Assembly (NCBI GenBank): GCA_949126835.1
Contig: OX421502.1
Coordinates: 32,779,227-32,843,226 of the forward strand
DNA: 64,000 nt
Source: Anisus vortex
Taxonomy: Eukaryota; Mollusca; Gastropoda; Planorbidae
Reading direction: 5' to 3'
Below, in pieces: positions 21,236 to 34,404 of the stretch. The position numbers and the translations under genes are program-made. The notes beneath the pieces were generated by a model that worked only from the letters and a program-made list of their open reading frames with translations, was not told where the DNA came from and did no database searches. Positions within the stretch are counted from its first letter, which is position 1, and each line of letters begins with the position of its first letter.

Positions 21236-21485
21236 ACATAAAAGCTAAATTTCCCGGTATTTCCCGTGGAAGGACTAGTCCTGTTGATGAGAATCGATCA
21301 CCCGTCTTCCGCGTGCGTCTAAAAAATTATTATTAGATTTTATTTACTAAAACCATTTTTAAAAAGCTTTAAGACTAAGTCCTAAAATTCGAAAAAAAAT
21401 AAAATTTTAAGTAATATTATTAGGGGGAACAGTAGAAAGACATCAGTGTGGCATCAGGTCGCTCGCATAGCAGTCGAAGATGTTA
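21236..21485 (-). mobile_element. Helitron-like or tRNA-bearing element, diverged copy
   Basis: Shares GAGAATCGATCACCCGTCTT, GCGTGCGTCTAAAA and CATAGCAGTCGAAGATGTTA with the copies at 39585-39972 and 40441-40876. The TATATATA terminus is not seen. Confidence 0.4.
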
Positions 21486-21689
21486 TGATACATAATTTTT
21501 ATTTACCCCCCCCCTCCCCAACCCTCATAAAACTCACACCTCGACAAATAACAAAGTCACAACGCACAGGCACAAAATCAACGCAAAACATACGCAGCGC
21601 TATAAAAAAACAACATCATCCACCAACACACATACGGCAAAACTCTCACACATACAATAGAATAACCCACACAGATGAAACAACAGCAC

Positions 21690-22085
21690 TCTCACACATA
21701 TAACAAAACAACAGCAATATCACACATACAATAAACCAACAGCAATATCACACATACATAAACCAACAGCAATATCACACATACAATAAACTATCAGCAA
21801 TATCACACATACAATAAACTATCAGCAATATCACACATACATAAACCAACAGCAATATCACACATACATAAACCAACAGCAATATCACACATACATAAAC
21901 CAACAGCAATATGACACATACATAAACTTAACAGCGATATCACACATACATAAACCAACAGCAATATCACACATACAATAAACTATCAGCAATATCACAC
22001 ATACATAAACCAACAGCAATATCACACATACATAAACCAACAGCAATATGACACATACATAAACTTAACAGCGATATCACACATA
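21690..22085 (+). repeat. 27-bp minisatellite, left part
   Basis: About 14 units of 27 bp (ACATACATAAACCAACAGCA then ATATCAC), with variants. It is continuous with the array at 24028-24140 once the hAT element between them is removed. Confidence 0.9.
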
Positions 22086-24027
22086 CAGGGCCCTCGAGAG
22101 TAAAAAAAGATGCCGGTACAAGATCTTTTCTGGGCCCCCACCCCGCACCACTTTTTTTTTTCTAATACTAGTCATATCTATTTGATTTATTTGTAGTCTA
22201 TTACTTACGTTTGAAAAATCAGAAATCTTTTAAAAGGTCTGTGGACCATTTTGTGAAAATGTCATAACTGTTACCATTTTACCATTAGAGTGTAATCATT
22301 TCAATCACAGCCTTACAGGTCTATTACAAAAATACTTTAATCAAGTACATATTATAGTTCTTAGTTTAAATTATTGAAAGTGTTTCTCCGCTTCAGTAGG
22401 CCTATTGATCTTGCAAGTAATATTACAAAGATGTGTAAAATGGAAAAAGTTACTCTCACTGTTGATTGATAATTTATGTCCTCTAGTGTTTCTAGGTTTA
22501 GTGATTTAACTATTGGTGTTACTTTTGTTAGTTGTAAATATTCACCAGTAATGTATGTTGTGTAGTCAAATGTAAGGTTAGATCTGCTGTGGCAATACAG
22601 TTGAGACATTTTTTTTTTGCACAGACTCTTTCCAAAATACATTTTGTTAAATGAACAACAAAAATGCGTTTTAAATTTTCTAAACATTTGTCTAAAATGA
22701 TGATACCTTCAACCTCCCCTCTAGGCTACCGCACAGGAAATCATTAAAGTGTAAAAGGATTGACTAACTAGCTTTGACTGCCGTACTAGTATGCAGCGAC
22801 ATAGACATAGATTATTTAGGCCTAGGCTACTAAGCTAACAGGGAGAACTGTACGCTTGTAAGGCTCATATGTCTATATTTGTAAGTGTCTCTGGAGAAAA
22901 AAAATAAGAAAGAGATCCTAAATGCTATTGAAAATAATTAGGCCCTATATTACAACTAGAGGCTTCTTTGTATATTTAACTAAATGTTAAAGTACACCAG
23001 GGGTCGAGATCTCCAAGAATATTGTGAAAACAACGTATGTCATAGTAATTATTGGGTGCTGCATGGCGAACAACATGAGAATCACTCTGGATGTCAACTG
23101 TTTTAGTTCAGGAATGTTTGTATGCAAAGCGCCCATCATTGGACTTGCGATCTGTGATTAAATCTATTGTTAAGATAGTCAATTGTATAGTTTCTCAAGT
23201 CCCTTCTAGGAGAAAGTCATACGGAGTATAGGTAAAGATTCGTTTCTTGTCTGAAAGCAATTAAGATGTATTTTAATGAAAAATAATCCATTGTTGAATG
23301 AGGAGAACTGACTGTTGAAGCCGGTATTTCTGAATGACGTGGTGACACGTTTCAGTGAGTTAAACTTTCATTTACAAGACTGGGTCCAAAAGCACTTGAA
23401 GTGCTGGCCGTCACTGGAATGAATTTGCATTGAAACTGGACATATCTTTCCGTGAAGTCAATTTCAAAACATTCAACTCTTTCCCTAATTTAAGGCAAAT
23501 TAAGATAGTTGAGCATTTTCAGAAGTACACTAGTTATATTAAAACAATTAAGTCGTTTGGTATCATTAACATCAAATTTGGAGAATTTAATTGAAGGGAG
23601 ATAATTAACCCTTTTTCTTTACATTAATATTTCTAATATGTTTCTTTTTTGTTTCCTTTTAGAAAAATAAATGGCTTACAACTCTAAATGATCAAATTAC
23701 ACAAGATAGTTGAAAATTATATAAATATTTTATGACTAAAGAATGTATATGTACATTTTAAAACATTACAATAACTACCCAGTTTGTATGATTTTTACGT
23801 ATCCCTTCCGCTTAATTTCAATTTGACATTTAATTGATGTATCTATTTGGGTTAAAATAAATAAATTAACATAAATCTCAGTTATTCTGAGATCAAATAA
23901 TAAGGACTTAAAAGCTATTACATGCGTAATTACCAATTTAATTTTAAATTTTAATATTCATGGGCCCCCTGAACCTTTATGGGCCCCGGTACGGCGTACC
24001 GATTGTACCCCCTTCTCGTGGGGCCTG
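22086..24027. mobile_element. hAT element inserted in a minisatellite
   Basis: The 1942-bp insertion starts CAGGGCCCTCGAGAG and ends CTCGTGGGGCCTG, giving imperfect inverted ends (12 of the first 15 agree). An exact 8-bp duplication CACACATA lies at 22078-22085 and 24028-24035. No transposase could be read. A LINE fragment sits inside, on the - strand at about 22440-22560 (the VTPIVKSLNLETLED frame of 22361-22687). Confidence 0.85.
22361..22687 (-). mobile_element. LINE tail fragment nested in the hAT element
   Basis: The 108-codon - frame contains TPIVKSLNLETLED, the same words as at 8818-9060 and 53690-54120. The rest of the frame is out of register with the LINE family. It is not a gene. 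Confidence 0.6.
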
Positions 24028-24140
24028 CACACATACATAAACCAACAGCAATATCACACATACATAAACTTACAGCAATATGACACATACATAAACTTAC
24101 AGCGATATCACACATACATAAACCAATACATCAGGCGAAC
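24028..24140 (+). repeat. 27-bp minisatellite, right part
   Basis: Four further units of the 21690 array after the hAT insertion, starting inside the duplicated target CACACATA. Confidence 0.85.
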
Positions 24141-25165
24141 TCACACTCACAACATCAACAACAATACACAAGACACTCATAAACAATCAAAACAACAGTA
24201 ACCGTTTGCATTTAAGATAAACCAATCAACTCGACACATTTTATGTGTGAAAGCTTAGCTCAATTAACCCTGTGGCTCTGAAAAGCCATTTAAAAATCCT
24301 GGCCCAGTGGTGGTAACAGAACTATATGCTTAGAATATCCGTAGGGCCTCCATAACATGTTTCTCCTGTCTCCCCATCCCACACAATCTTTTTTCCATTC
24401 TCCGGCTTCTGGCTATTCCAACGATTATTGTTCTGGCTATTCCAACGATTATTGTGCTTGTTCTCCATGAAGTCAGCAGACCAAGGTGAGTGATGAAGAA
24501 ACCATGACAAGTGCTACCACTGAACTGGAATCAATAGACTACTACGTAAACCCCCTAACTCTCCCCCTGACCTTCCTCCCCTCAATTTTTTTTTGTTGTA
24601 TTTCCATTTTAGTGTGTGTAGTTTGAATGGTACCATTTTTTTCCGCTACATTGGCTGTGTGTGGTGAATGTCTGTGTAAGTCCTAAAGGGGAGGGGGGAA
24701 TGAAGGGTGTAGAGGGGGGGGAGGAGCTAATGGCACTGATAGTATTCCATGTCCGTTCCTGCGGAGATTAACCGAAGTAGAAGGAATGGGTCTAGTCTAG
24801 ATTCTAGATATTGTGAAATCAACACAGTGTATGTCTTCCGGGGGAATTAAAATAATCAATTCTGAACTGAAAGTGTTAACATCAATTATCGTTTGTTTGA
24901 TTTAAGCCTGATTTTATATTTATAGATTATACTTCTGAACACAAGTCAAAAGAAAATAAAAATAGTTTCCCTTCTGTCAAATCATGTACAGTGTTCATGA
25001 TCATGTTGAATAGAATGTATGAATTGTAAAGGACACATTTGAAAAACGTAGTTTTGTTGTTACATTCTTTCAATCGTATAATTTTCTCTAAGGAAGTTTC
25101 TAGTGTGGATCGACCACAAAATCCCACGGTAGCCAGCGGTTAAAAAAGTAGACTACCATAATACT
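24141..25165. other. Intergenic, nothing recognised
   Basis: A local duplication of CGATTATTGTTCTGGCTATTCC-type words lies at about 24417-24455, and G-rich runs at 24690-24722. There is no supported gene. Confidence 0.35.
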
Positions 25166-25170
25166 AAATA

Positions 25171-25880
25171 ATTGCTGAAAGTCATAGGATATGTAACCTA
25201 TTGAAACAAGGATATGTAATTGCTGAAAGTCATAGGATATGTAACCTATTGAAACAAGGATATGTAATTGCTGAAAGTCATAGGATATGTAACCTATTGA
25301 AACAAGGATATGTAATTGCTGAAAGTCATAGGATATGTAACCTATTGAAACAAGGATATGTAATTGCTGAAAGTCATAGGATATGTAACCTATTGAAACA
25401 AGGATATGTAATTGCTGAAAGTCATAGGATATGTAACCTATTGAAACAAGGATATGTAATTGCTGAAAGTCATAGGATATGTAACCTATTGAAACAAGGA
25501 TATGTAATTGCTGAAAGTCATAGGATATGTAACCTATTGAAACAAGGATATGTAATTGCTGAAAGTCATAGGATATGTAACCTATTGAAACAAGGATATG
25601 TAATTGCTGAAAGTCATAGGATATGTAACCTATTGAAACAAGGATATGTAATTGCTGAAAGTCATAGGATATGTAACCTATTGAAACACGGATATGTAAT
25701 TGCTGAAAGTCATAGGATATGTAACCTATTGAAACACGGATATGTAATTGCTGAAAGTCATAGGATATGTAACCTATTGAAACAAGGATATGTAATTGCT
25801 GAAAGTCATAGGATATGTAACCTATTGAAACACGGATATGTAATTGCTGAAAGTCATAGGATATGTAACCTATTGAAACA
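25171..25880 (+). repeat. 48-bp tandem array, about 15 units
   Basis: Units begin ATTGCTGAAAGTCATAGGAT and are almost identical. The only variation noticed is AAACAAGG versus AAACACGG. The period is a multiple of 3 and the unit is stop-free on both strands, so a 230-codon + frame and a 267-codon - frame appear. Neither has non-repeat coding sequence. Confidence 0.95.
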
Positions 25881-25882
25881 AG

Positions 25883-26947
25883 TGAATCTTTGAAAACCAC
25901 CAAGTGTAACGGATTCTTCTAATCCATGCCCAAACTTAATGTTACATTTAGTATAATGGATTCATTGCGAGCAGTTGAAGTATATAATTCAATGTTTGTA
26001 CAGCATGATGTGACAACAAATTGGTCTTTGAAGGTTTCGATCAAATCCAATCGATAAGCTCATTTCTGAGTCTCCATTTGTTACCAAACAGAAAGTTTGC
26101 ATTTGGTAGAATAATCTGGTCAGCTCTTTTCCCTGTACCCAGAGACCTCAAAAACTGGTGATGTGCGTAAACCACCCATGCGCTCCTATTAAGAGTACAC
26201 CGGTGGATTAACGCATGGAGGACAGCCCCTGTTGCGCGTCCGATATTTCATTGCACTGCCGAGTGGCCCCGAGACTAGATGGGAGGAAGCAACAACCCCG
26301 TCTCATCAAGCCCTGGTGCCTGGATGTCCAGGTGCTATAGTCTGGAATTTGACATACCGGACGACAGTGCAGAAATACGAGCGAACCACCCCATAAATAA
26401 TTCAGAGTAAATCGACATGGGGGGGGGGGGAGAAGCAGAGTAGTGTATGTGACCGTGGTTACACTACAGTTTGTTACGCGGCCAAACGGTGGCCAGTCTC
26501 GGACAGGATCTTGGTGTGCCCTCCCCCCCCTTGGTCCACCCCTTTACATCGTTAAGTCCTGGAATTAAGAGCCGGAAGTCTCATCCGGTTTTCTTTTTGG
26601 GAGGTTGTGGGAGGAGGGCCACGTGCTCCCCATGTCAACCCCCCCCCCGCCCCCCCCCCCCCCCCCAAAAAAAAAAAACAACTTCTGGGTGGTAAGTAAA
26701 GTAGCCTTCAGACCACACTGATCATAGTTGGTAGGTTTGTCACTGTTCCGTTTGCGCCTCTATCTTTTATATGGTTTCTTTTTTGTTTAAAAAAAATAAC
26801 AAGATCTTCTTATGGCCCAGAGCTGAAGATGACTGGCCAGAATAAGAGTTAGTGCGGTATTTTGATGTAGGCTTATTGCCATTGTATTCATTTCTTCTTT
26901 GAAGGATAAAGTTTTCATTTCCTTTTTAACCTATAGACATTTATGTG
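25883..26947. other. Intergenic, with a C-rich tract and a partial SINE edge
   Basis: Moderately GC-rich at 26150-26400 but with no frame or RNA fold that I could support. C-rich homopolymers lie at 26639-26666. 26697-26740 (AGTAAAGTAGCCTTCAGACC) resembles the 3' edge of SINE S1 on the - strand. Confidence 0.35.
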
Positions 26948-27028
26948 TTAACCCTTACAGTCCCGGGCGCGTATATAGCGGAACTGAAGGCAGCATAGAT
27001 AGATGTAGGTCGGTACCGGAAGGGTTAA
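26948..27028 (+). mobile_element. Tiny piggyBac-like MITE, copy 1
   Basis: TTAA flanks an 73-bp core that starts CCCTTACAGTCCCGGGCGCG and ends GGTCGGTACCGGAAGGG. The CCCTT and AAGGG ends plus a TTAA target duplication fit a piggyBac-type element. It is non-coding. Confidence 0.6.
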
Positions 27029-27098
27029 TCTAAATTGAAATGCAAAAAAAAAAATGCTAACATTGTTCCCTTTTGTTTTGGTCCTGTTAAGTTACATT

Positions 27099-27179
27099 TT
27101 AACCCTTATAGTCCCGGGCGCGTATATTGCGGAACTGAAGGCAGCATAGATAGAAGTAGGTCGGTACGGGAAGGGTTAA
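27099..27179 (+). mobile_element. Tiny piggyBac-like MITE, copy 2
   Basis: Same layout as 26948-27028, with TTAA at 27099-27102 and 27176-27179. It differs from it at only a few bases. Confidence 0.6.
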
Positions 27180-29055
27180 AAACAACAATAAACAAATATA
27201 TACGATCACAACAACCAAATAACGTATAAAAACTTTTGTATGTTTCATTTTAAAAATAAAGTATATGTCCAGCTCAGTCATATATTACTTATTGAAATGG
27301 AATTTAAACATTTAAATTTATCTGGTTCAGAGTATCGGGCATATAATGCAAAATTGTTTATAAGACTAGATTTTTTTTAAGTGTGTGTGTAATGCACAGG
27401 AAGAAGAAAGGGAGGTATATATGGCTACATACTAGTCAAGAAGAAAAAAACACAATACAACTACAATGAAAGTTTTAATAAAACAACTACAACCTCATGT
27501 CACACAAGACATTATACAGTACAAAAATATGGTGTCGTTTTCTTTTTTTCTCTCGCTTGGGTATCGTCATTGTGTGAGCGCGTGTGTTTGCTTTGTGAGT
27601 AAAACCATTCAAAGTTAATAGAATTTCGACCAAAGCTTATTGATTTCATCCCGATTAATGTTCCTGCCATCTATCCATAAGCGACCAATCAATGGCTCCC
27701 AGATAGTGCACTGCGTTTTCTTGTGAAAATGGAGACAAGCTGTGATGAAATTTACACTCGAATAAAAACGCTTCACTTTGAAACAAAGCAAATTTACATA
27801 AGAATTTTTGGTTGTTTCGATTTGTAAAGGTATAAAACACTTCCGTTTAAAAATACATTCACCACTACAATCAACATTTTCTGAGTGTTAAAGAGCTCCC
27901 ATCTTTTACAGTTTCAGATCTATACAAACCAATGAATCCTTTGAATTCTACAAAAAAGAACACATGTCTTTCTCCAATGAGTTGAAAAGAATTGAATTGG
28001 TAATGTTATAATGTCTGGCATCATTGAACGAGTGTGACGTCGAGTAAAGTTGTATAAATTCGAATGGAGTTTAGACACATTTTACTCAGATTAGAACGAT
28101 AAAATGCAAATCTACTTTATCCTTATACAGATGTTTTGTTCAGTCGAATCCTGTGTAGAGATGAGAATGGAACTTACATTTTTTAAGTTCAAGTTTGGTT
28201 CGGTTACAACTGACGGTCAATGGCGTTCAGTAACGAGTATTATTTTTTTTTATATTGTTACATTGCTTGGATTCCTGTAAAACTTTTTATAAATAACAAA
28301 AGAATAGTTTGAATTATGAATGTTAATATCCTTTTTTTTTGTTCATACCGATTTTTGGTTCTAGAAATTCTTTTTTAAACCTGACGTTCGTTTTCTTTCC
28401 TCTTCCACCTCACTTATTTAGTGTCAATGGGAAAACCAAGCCTGTTACTTCTCAAGTACGTACATCAAAAGAATGCGCCGAAGACTCGCATTCATTGCCA
28501 CTTTACATCTAGTTTGGCGTAGTCTATGCTTGAATCGTAAGCGTTAGTCGGGGATTTGAAAAAACAATAGCAATGTAATTAGTATTTGCGAGGCATTTGA
28601 AGAAATGTTTTGTTCGAAGTAAACATGATTAAAAAATATTTCTCCCAGAAAACAAAATCGTGAGACACCATAATTAAATCAATTTATTTTCTTCCAAATT
28701 CAAATAAAAAAGAACGTCGGTTTTAAAGCTTTAAAGTATTTTCGATTTTCGTTTAACAACCCTAGTTTAAATATTAAACTGAGGGGGCAAATATAAATCA
28801 TAATAGTCTTTGTTTCTAGGCTCCACTACCGTATTGTCCAAAGCTCGAAATTATGCTTAGGTTTGACGCAATTCGCCCGTCCATAAAAAAATAACAACGA
28901 CATCAAAGAACAAAAAAAGTTTCTCATTGTGTTTTCATTGGGTCTTGTAGTGCAATTACACAGTATCATTTCTGGCGTATGTAGACACGCGACATGCCTA
29001 TCTATAATAAACTAGGCGGAAACTAACTTGGCATTAGTCTCCCACTGGCGCCCAA
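27180..29055. other. Intergenic, nothing recognised
   Basis: AT-rich DNA without coding or RNA signals. Confidence 0.4.
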
Positions 29056-29059
29056 CAAA

Positions 29060-29175
29060 GCTATATAATATATTGTTATTAAATATTCACAGAAAATAAT
29101 AACATTTGTTATTAAATATTCACAGAAAATAATAACATTTGTAATTAAATATTCACAGAAAATAATAACATTTAT
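29060..29175 (+). repeat. About 38-bp tandem repeat, 3 units
   Basis: Three units of TGTTATTAAATATTCACAGA followed by AAATAATAACATT. Confidence 0.8.
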
Positions 29176-29179
29176 TTTA

Positions 29180-29355
29180 TCTTATATATTACAAGACGCT
29201 CTTTCTATAAAGAAGATTATTGCGTCCTACGCTCATCCGTGGTCCGAGTCTAGTCGTGCATCTTTATTAATGTTTTAAATGATGTTTAAGTTTTAAGTTT
29301 TCCTGGTTTGTTCAAGCAACCCATTCCATGCCCGAATGCCACTCGGGAAGACAAT
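29180..29355 (-). mobile_element. LINE 3' fragment, - strand
   Basis: CTATAAAGAAGATTATTGCG, then TCATCCGTGGTCCGAGTCTA. The - frame reads FPSGIRAWNGLLEQTRKT, as in the copy at 17945-18230. Confidence 0.7.
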
Positions 29356-29359
29356 AATA

Positions 29360-30306
29360 ACAAATGTTATTTTATGGTCCCAGTTTGGGTTGCCAGGTGT
29401 CTGGTTCAGAACCGGACAGATACGTAATTCAGCAAAATGCCCGGTGTAAAATAAAACTAATACCGGACATGTATAGATTTTTACCCAACATTTCCCGTGT
29501 GTCACAATGTTATTTAATAATAATAAGCATCCTGGAGTGGGCTCGCAACTCTGTGACGCAGTAGTAATGTTTAGCCCGACGTGACATCAATTTTTGTTAC
29601 AGTGTTGTTTTCAGGGCTACGGGTGCAGTCTTATGGATAATTGTCACTAACAAGTAAATCGCCTAAGGTGGCAACACCAAAAAAAAAAAAAACACATTGT
29701 CCATCGACACGTAAGGGGTCAAAAGGTCAGCAAGGAGGGATAGAGAGTGTGTAACGGACAGAGGGAGAGAGAGAGAGTTGATATACAGTGGAAGAAAGAT
29801 CGGTGTTAGAGATATGTATACGTTTTTAAATGGATGTTGATATTTAGAGAACGTGAAGAGAAATAAGAGTAATGTATATCCAGGTATCTGTATACTATTT
29901 GTATTGTTGATAAATAATAAACTGCTTGAACTGCTTGCTGCAAAACCGACTTGTTAAAATTATTGTTTGGATGTTTGGCAGTTATAACGTTTCCAAAGAT
30001 GTCACATCTGTCACGACAACAACAAAATAATTGTGGCAGTGACATCAATAATCACGTGACAGAAAGGGGTTATGGGGAAGAGGGAAGGCACCATCATGCT
30101 AATAAGCTTTAGTAAGTCTTCTTGAATGGTTGGTGTCTGATTGTGATTCATCTCTATCTAATGTCGAACAATATTTTATTTAGTTGTTTAGCTCGTGGCT
30201 CATTAATGAAGGTAATAGCCATAATCCATAATCCATAATCAGAATAAAAAAAGGTAATCCTGCAACTTCTTCGCACGCATAACGACAACATACACTTATC
30301 ATCTAG
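29360..30306. other. Intergenic, nothing recognised
   Basis: Short GA runs lie at about 29760-29780. No supported gene. Confidence 0.35.
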
Positions 30307-30445
30307 GTAAAGTAAAGTACCCGTCGGACCAAATTGATCATAGGGCCGGTGAAGCAGCCTTCCCCAGCTTCTGTGGCCACGGCATACTAGGGGACTGTGT
30401 GGCCAGAACAATGCCCAACTGCCTTTACTTTACCTCAACTAATGT
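30307..30445 (-). mobile_element. SINE S1, truncated - copy
   Basis: CGTCGGACCAAATTGATCAT, GTGAAGCAGCCTTCCC and GTGTGGCCAGAACAATGCCC match the body of the copies at 19636 and 54352. The tRNA-like head is missing. Confidence 0.7.
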
Positions 30446-31237
30446 TACATTCTGATCTTTATTTAGATTACACGAAGAACGATTTCATCCATTTCTGTGT
30501 GCAGACAAATCCTTAAATCGAAATATATAATCCAAATAAAAAAAACTTGTGAAATATACAGAGATGAGCATAAGTGTAAGCCCGGGGCCTACGTTCTAAG
30601 CGAGCCCCAAGAAGGCATTGGACGCCAAATCGTCTAGTCCTGCGCTAACACTCCCAGTAGAACGGTCCAAAATGTTAAATTACATCCTAACAACAATAAT
30701 TAGGGGAAGGTTAACTTAGCGATTCTACTGGTTTTAAAACCAGGATTAGCATTTCAATTGCTCTTTACTTGATGGACTGGAGAAGGGACAAGTAGAGTAA
30801 TTTTTTATTCCTTGCGGGTGTGTGTGGGTATTGTAACACAAAATTGAGTCTCCTTATTGTGGTGGGGGGGGGGGGGGGGTGAGAGAAGGAGTACGGACAT
30901 CGCGTCAAAGAGATCAGGGGGAAATTTCCTGGTCTACTTTGGTCGACCGTAAAGATAGTATTACTGAGACGTGAAATTTTGTGAATTAAGACAATTACAA
31001 GCAACAGTGGTCGGTCTTTGTGACACATGGCGAGTTATCCTTGAACTTATATTATGTAGATATTGAAAGTAATCATGAGGATATGAAAATGTGAATGGAA
31101 ATAGAACTATCAAGCATTAACGTAAGCATGAAGTAAAATGACAATTGACTAATTCTAAGACCCCGTGGTCAGGGGACAACACTGCGGCAGTCTATCTTTA
31201 GAGTCCACCTTTGATACTCCTATAAGATTCAACTATT
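30446..31237. other. Intergenic, nothing recognised
   Basis: G-run at 30863-30880. No coding signal. Confidence 0.35.
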
Positions 31238-31309
31238 TTAACCCTTTCCCGTACCGACCTACTTCTATCTATTCTGCCTTCAGTTCGCGACTGGGACTGT
31301 AAGGGTTAA
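31238..31309 (-). mobile_element. Tiny piggyBac-like MITE, copy 3 (reverse)
   Basis: TTAACCCTTTCCCGTACCGA at the left and GGGACTGTAAGGGTTAA at the right. This is the reverse orientation of the family at 26948, about 9 bp shorter. Confidence 0.6.
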
Positions 31310-34300
31310 ATACCCTTCAATTAACTACATTTATTCTTCATCTTGGCTTCATTTCTTTTCTTTTTTTACATTTGTTTTACATTTGTTAAGGTGGTTCAAA
31401 ATTATGAGCGTTTTTCTTCAAGGATGCTAATGTTTCAATTCTTATTTTAGAAGTCTAGGCTGCGTAAGAAGTAAGGAATGCGCCATCTCTAGGTAGTGGT
31501 TGGGTGGTTGGCACTGGTTGGTACACAACAATACCACAACATTGTAAAATTGTAGTACAATTATCCAAGTTATATTTTTAATAACTACACATAGATTTAA
31601 TACTCACACAGTTAAATAAATAGCCTACATTATACAAATATCCCAAACTAATTACTCGGCACGGAAAGTATTCTGTTGTACCCACATTTGCAGTGACCGA
31701 CTTTCATCCATCAAAACCACAAAGTCTCTGCTAAAGCCTTTAAAACCTAATCCTTGCAACAACGTTATCTAAGACAGTTTGAACCTCGCATAACATTCGC
31801 ATAGAACGTTTGACTTGGCAGGCGTTAATTATGTATGTACTTAATTGTGTTTGGCTGTCCATTTTCAATTATTGACATTCAAAGAAGGACAAAAAATGGA
31901 AACGTTATATAGAGCCTCACTTCAGCCATGGCTTTAGGGCACAGTATAATTAAAAACTGGAGTCACGCTTGAAGCAACCACAGACTTTACTTCTATCAAT
32001 GCGTCCCGCTGAGCAGGTTCGATATATAGAAATTTTGTTTTAAAAGTAAAAGAGGTTAGGCGTTGTGGGGGGGGGGGGGGGAGTCCACCCCGAGTTATTG
32101 ACAAACGGAGCATCGATAAATTTGCTTTCCTGGAGTTTGCGCTGAGAAACTGAAGAGAAGAGAAAACCAAAATAGGGGAGAGCACAAGAGCGTTAGAATA
32201 CTCGCGTTGCTAGGAATAGAGTAGAAATAGCTGGTGGTGAAACAGGTGGGGTTTCATTTGGGCAATAAGATGGACAGAAACATGATGGTCAGTACAGTTA
32301 CAAAACTTTAGATTACATTGACCACAAACACAGTGATTAAATGGAGTTGACACATTCTTCAAATATGTGAGTAGTTCGTAAAATCTAGTGGTTGGTTTTA
32401 TCTTACTTTCTGAGTGTACACCTACGTTCATCTGTTTCCTTTTTTTTTCTCTAAACAGAACAAGTTAAATCAAATGTTGCTGATAAACTTGTTCATTTAT
32501 TTCTTATAAGTCAATTTTAATTTATGTTGTCAAATTGTAAACACATTGCATGCCAAAATACACAAAATAATAGCCTAATGTTTATTTATCTGCAATATCA
32601 ACTAGCAAAGGTTGTCAACGCAATACTCCTATTGTGGTAAGGATAAATAGTGGAACAGAAAAGACGATTCGTGACCAAACCACTGGCCAGACCAGAAATT
32701 TTTTTTAGACGAACAATTGGTAATGTTGCGAAATTTTGACCCGATTACGGAATTACTGATATGACGAGCGCATTATTGTTGCTAATAAAAGTTTTTAAAG
32801 ATTATATTTTTGCGGGTTTAAAGCTATAAAGTTTGATAATTCCATTAGGATCTTTTGAAATTTCATGCATGTACAAAGTATTTATTCAACTTAAGACCCT
32901 GATTTTTTCTTACACTTAACTTGTAAATTTTTGTACCTTTAGGGCCGAGCTGTAGAAAAACTTACATCACCATTATAATAAATATCAATTTGTCACTTTA
33001 GGCATACTTAGAATTGGGATAACAGGTCAGACGTAAAACAACAACAACACAACTGTTGGATTATGGGTTAATCGTTATTCAAATACTGTATTGAAAAAAT
33101 CTTTCAAAATAATATATACCTAAGCTTATAGGCTATACATAAGAAAATAAATATGAGTGAAACTAATTAACATCTTAAGACAGAATAATGAACAGCTTTA
33201 AAATGTACAAACCAATATTTAGCTTATATAGTTGATATAGTCTCACGTAATTGGTGGAATAGTTCTTAGCATTGATGAATTGTTAATCATTGGTTAGACA
33301 TGTAATAATTACATTATTAAGGTGATATCTTTATAATAAAAATGAATTACCATTTTTCGGTCCCAAATCACTATTTTAAAAAAAAGTTCATGTTGTTAAG
33401 AACTTTTCAAGTTTTAAGTTGACGGGTCTGTCAATGGTGTAGCAAGGATACCGAGAAAGGGGGTGGGGGTGGAATGGGGGGAGGGGACAAATGTGCCATG
33501 GTGTGGCACTAGAAAACTAAATCTGAATTGTTGCACAATATTACTTGAACTTTTGAAAATTAGAATACTTTATATAATTATTAATAATTGAAACGTTAAA
33601 ATGTGTTGGATTAAATATTTCAAAGTTTTAAAATATCATTTCGTGATAAAATTTGTACGAAGAAAAAATATATAGGCCTATATCTAAATATTCTCAAGAA
33701 TAAGGTTTTCGAAACAAAAACAAAAATGTTAAGTTGGACGGTTAGTCAAATCAATGACGCAGCCATTTCAAAACTTTTTCTATGAAAAACCAAAGTTATA
33801 ACAAATTAAAACAGCGCGAACAGATCATATATAAACACTTAACACTTTAATATGGTGAATGTGAACAAAGATGGTGGACAGGAAAAGGAAAGTTCAATCG
33901 TCTTGATTTTGAACAGAAAATGAATACAAGTAACAGCGGCGGTGAGGCTCATGGGTACAGAAGTGATTGGCTCTACCAATACTTAGCTCCATCTTTTATG
34001 TTAGTAGATAATATACAATGATCAATTCAAACCTGTTACCATTGCAAAACGAGCAAAAAGGCAAGCATGATTTATATCATCGAAGCTAGTTTTTCTATTT
34101 CTATTATTTAAATGATATTATTTTAATTAAACGTCCAAATATTTGAAGCATTTATCAATAATAAGTAATAATAATAATAATAATAAGTAAACCATTGTAA
34201 GTTTCTATACTGTTTTGTGTTTGTTTAATACTCTACGTGCGGCTAGTATTTGACATAATATATACCAATGAACAGGAAAGTTTTGTTTATCTCAATTATA

Positions 34301-34404
34301 CGCTAGCTATTATGTGTACAGTAGGCCTACATAGTTATTGTATGTAATATTTACTGAACATATTCAGTAAAAACAATCTGCAAAAGTGTTGCTTTTTTTA
34401 CTTC
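31310..34404. other. Intergenic, nothing recognised
   Basis: A long AT-rich stretch. A G-run at 32068-32081 and a G-rich patch at 33458-33487 are the only compositional features. The short ORFs at 31934 and 32210 (-) have no family features. Confidence 0.35.

Noticed and set aside
25100..25903. Long repetitive ORFs on both strands
   Set aside because: Direct translations of the 48-bp tandem array. There is no unique coding sequence, and both strands are equally open.
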